Source: Paracoccaceae bacterium
GTDB taxonomy: Bacteria; Pseudomonadota; Alphaproteobacteria; Rhodobacterales; Rhodobacteraceae
Assembly (NCBI GenBank): GCA_019090405.1
Contig: JAHRVZ010000208.1
Span: 1 to 6,443, forward strand
DNA length: 6,443 nt
Direction: 5' to 3'
Shown: positions 5,943 to 6,443 of the stretch, in pieces
How positions within the stretch are numbered: position 1 is the first letter of the stretch
Layout of the letters: every line of letters starts with the position of its first letter
The notes under the pieces: generated by a model
Seen by the model: only the letters and a program-made list of their open reading frames with translations
The model's database searches: none
What the model was told of the DNA's origin: nothing
Program-made: the position numbers and the translations under genes

Positions 5943-6016
5943 GGCGCAGGGGTAGCGCCAGTCTGGCGCATGTTCAAGCATCACTTTCATGCGGCCAATG
6001 CATCCGGGGGTGTTCC

Positions 6017-6044
6017 GTTACATCACATCGCAAGGTCACAACAA
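6017..6044 (-). promoter_or_regulatory. Weak candidate promoter for the ribF operon
   Basis: The preceding minus-strand gene ends at a strong terminator, so the ribF operon needs a promoter between about 5943 and 6048. The best pair I see on the minus strand is TTGTTG (6044-6039) and TGTAAC (6022-6017) with a 16-base spacer. The -35 would overlap the terminator T-run. Both boxes are imperfect. No FMN riboswitch (RFN element) fits in this short space. Confidence 0.25.
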
Positions 6045-6075
6045 AAAAGCCGTCCCAAACGATGTTCGGAACGGC
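6043..6075 (-). terminator. Rho-independent terminator of the edge gene
   Basis: On the minus strand GCCGTTCC (6075-6068) pairs with GGGACGGC (6056-6049), giving an 8-bp stem with one G-U pair and an 11-base loop. It is followed at once by six T (6048-6043). It starts 33 bases after the stop of the gene at 6109-6443 and separates that gene from ribF. Confidence 0.88.
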
Positions 6076-6108
6076 AATTATCAGGTATCTGGAATTTTCA
6101 GATCCGGG

Positions 6109-6443
6109 TCAGTCCAACAGCTTTTCGTTGCATTCGCGGACCATTTCGATGGCCTTGTAAGTGCCGTCCAGGTTGACCTGAAACACATATTCCTTTTCGG
6201 GGAACACTGTCATGATATGTTTGCGGGCAATATCGTCGACGAATTGCGGATCATCCGACAGGACATAACCGCCTGAATAGCCCTTGGTAATATTTCCGCG
6301 CATACCCATCGCTTCGCCAAAATAGATATTGCCGTCCAGCGAGATCACAACGGCTTCTTTTTCGCCCTTTTTGATATCGGTCTCGCCTTTGACAAAGACC
6401 CCAACATAGGCGGCGCTGCGATCTGTGGTCAGCCCCATTTGCA
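6109..6443 (-). CDS. Conserved-looking protein of unknown function, C-terminal part (partial)
   Basis: I do not recognise a named family. From the ATG at 6438 there are 109 residues, but the frame is still open at the window edge (one more full codon, Gln), and no ribosome site can be seen. The piece more likely is the C-terminal part of a longer protein than a complete small one. It has alternating strands and glycine turns: RSAAYVGVFVKG (7-18), KEAVVISLDGNIYFGEAMGMRG (27-48), GGYVLSDDPQFVDDIARK (56-73) and EYVFQVNLDGTYKAIEMVRECNEKL (83-107), ending in a charged helix. No membrane segment is visible in this portion. Codon use and composition match its neighbours, and it ends in a good intrinsic terminator, so it is very probably a real gene. 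A secreted or periplasmic protein with a signal peptide beyond the edge is possible but unseen. Confidence 0.72.
   Translation of the reverse strand, partial: QMGLTTDRSAAYVGVFVKGETDIKKGEKEAVVISLDGNIYFGEAMGMRGNITKGYSGGYVLSDDPQFVDDIARKHIMTVFPEKEYVFQVNLDGTYKAIEMVRECNEKLLD

Noticed and set aside
5943..6048. FMN riboswitch (RFN element) ahead of ribF
   Set aside because: The leader is too short and I could not find the conserved RFN helices; FMN riboswitches usually lie ahead of riboflavin synthesis or transport genes rather than ribF.
5712..6176. Plus-strand open frame over the ribF start and upstream terminator
   Set aside because: It covers a clear terminator and two minus-strand genes, and its translation looks random.
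1..6443. CRISPR array, insertion sequence, integrase site, tRNA or rRNA
   Set aside because: No regularly spaced repeats, transposase-like protein, terminal repeats or RNA gene cloverleaf were seen by eye on either strand.

Overview
The window looks like chromosomal DNA of an alphaproteobacterium, most likely a marine Rhodobacteraceae (roseobacter-type) bacterium. The base composition is moderate to GC-rich. The protein sequences (AtpC, Prs, RibF, YcgN-type, threonine aldolase) have the character of that family, and the order atpD-atpC-H-type lectin gene fits it. This taxonomic call is from recognition only; no search was run.

Layout, left to right. (1) The last codons of atpD and the complete atpC (ATP synthase epsilon) end an ATP synthase operon, which is closed by a strong intrinsic terminator at 467-497. 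(2) A small H-type lectin domain gene (557-907, +) follows, preceded by a perfect 10-bp inverted repeat that ends 5 bases before its start codon. (3) prs, PRPP synthetase, lies convergent to it (950-1969, -). A 12-bp, GU-rich RNA hairpin sits between the two stop codons. (4) After a divergent control region (1970-2075) comes a tightly coupled + strand pair: a DsbA-fold/2-hydroxychromene-2-carboxylate isomerase-like protein (2076-2669) and an alpha/beta hydrolase (2666-3472), overlapping by ATGA. (5) Convergent to these is a three-gene minus-strand operon with overlapping stop/start codons: ribF (start 5942), a YcgN-family cysteine-cluster protein (5013-4543) and a low-specificity threonine aldolase (4543-3512). 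(6) At the right edge is the 3' part of an unrecognised minus-strand gene (6443-6109), ending at a good intrinsic terminator (6043-6075).

Most of the content is core metabolism: ATP synthesis, PRPP for nucleotide, His and Trp synthesis, FMN/FAD synthesis, and PLP-dependent amino-acid cleavage. The less ordinary parts are the lectin gene with its inverted repeat, the isomerase-hydrolase pair of unknown substrate, and the unnamed edge gene. I found no CRISPR array, mobile element, tRNA/rRNA, phage gene, defence island or convincing new multi-gene system. The findings are modest and centre on regulatory structures and poorly understood accessory genes.
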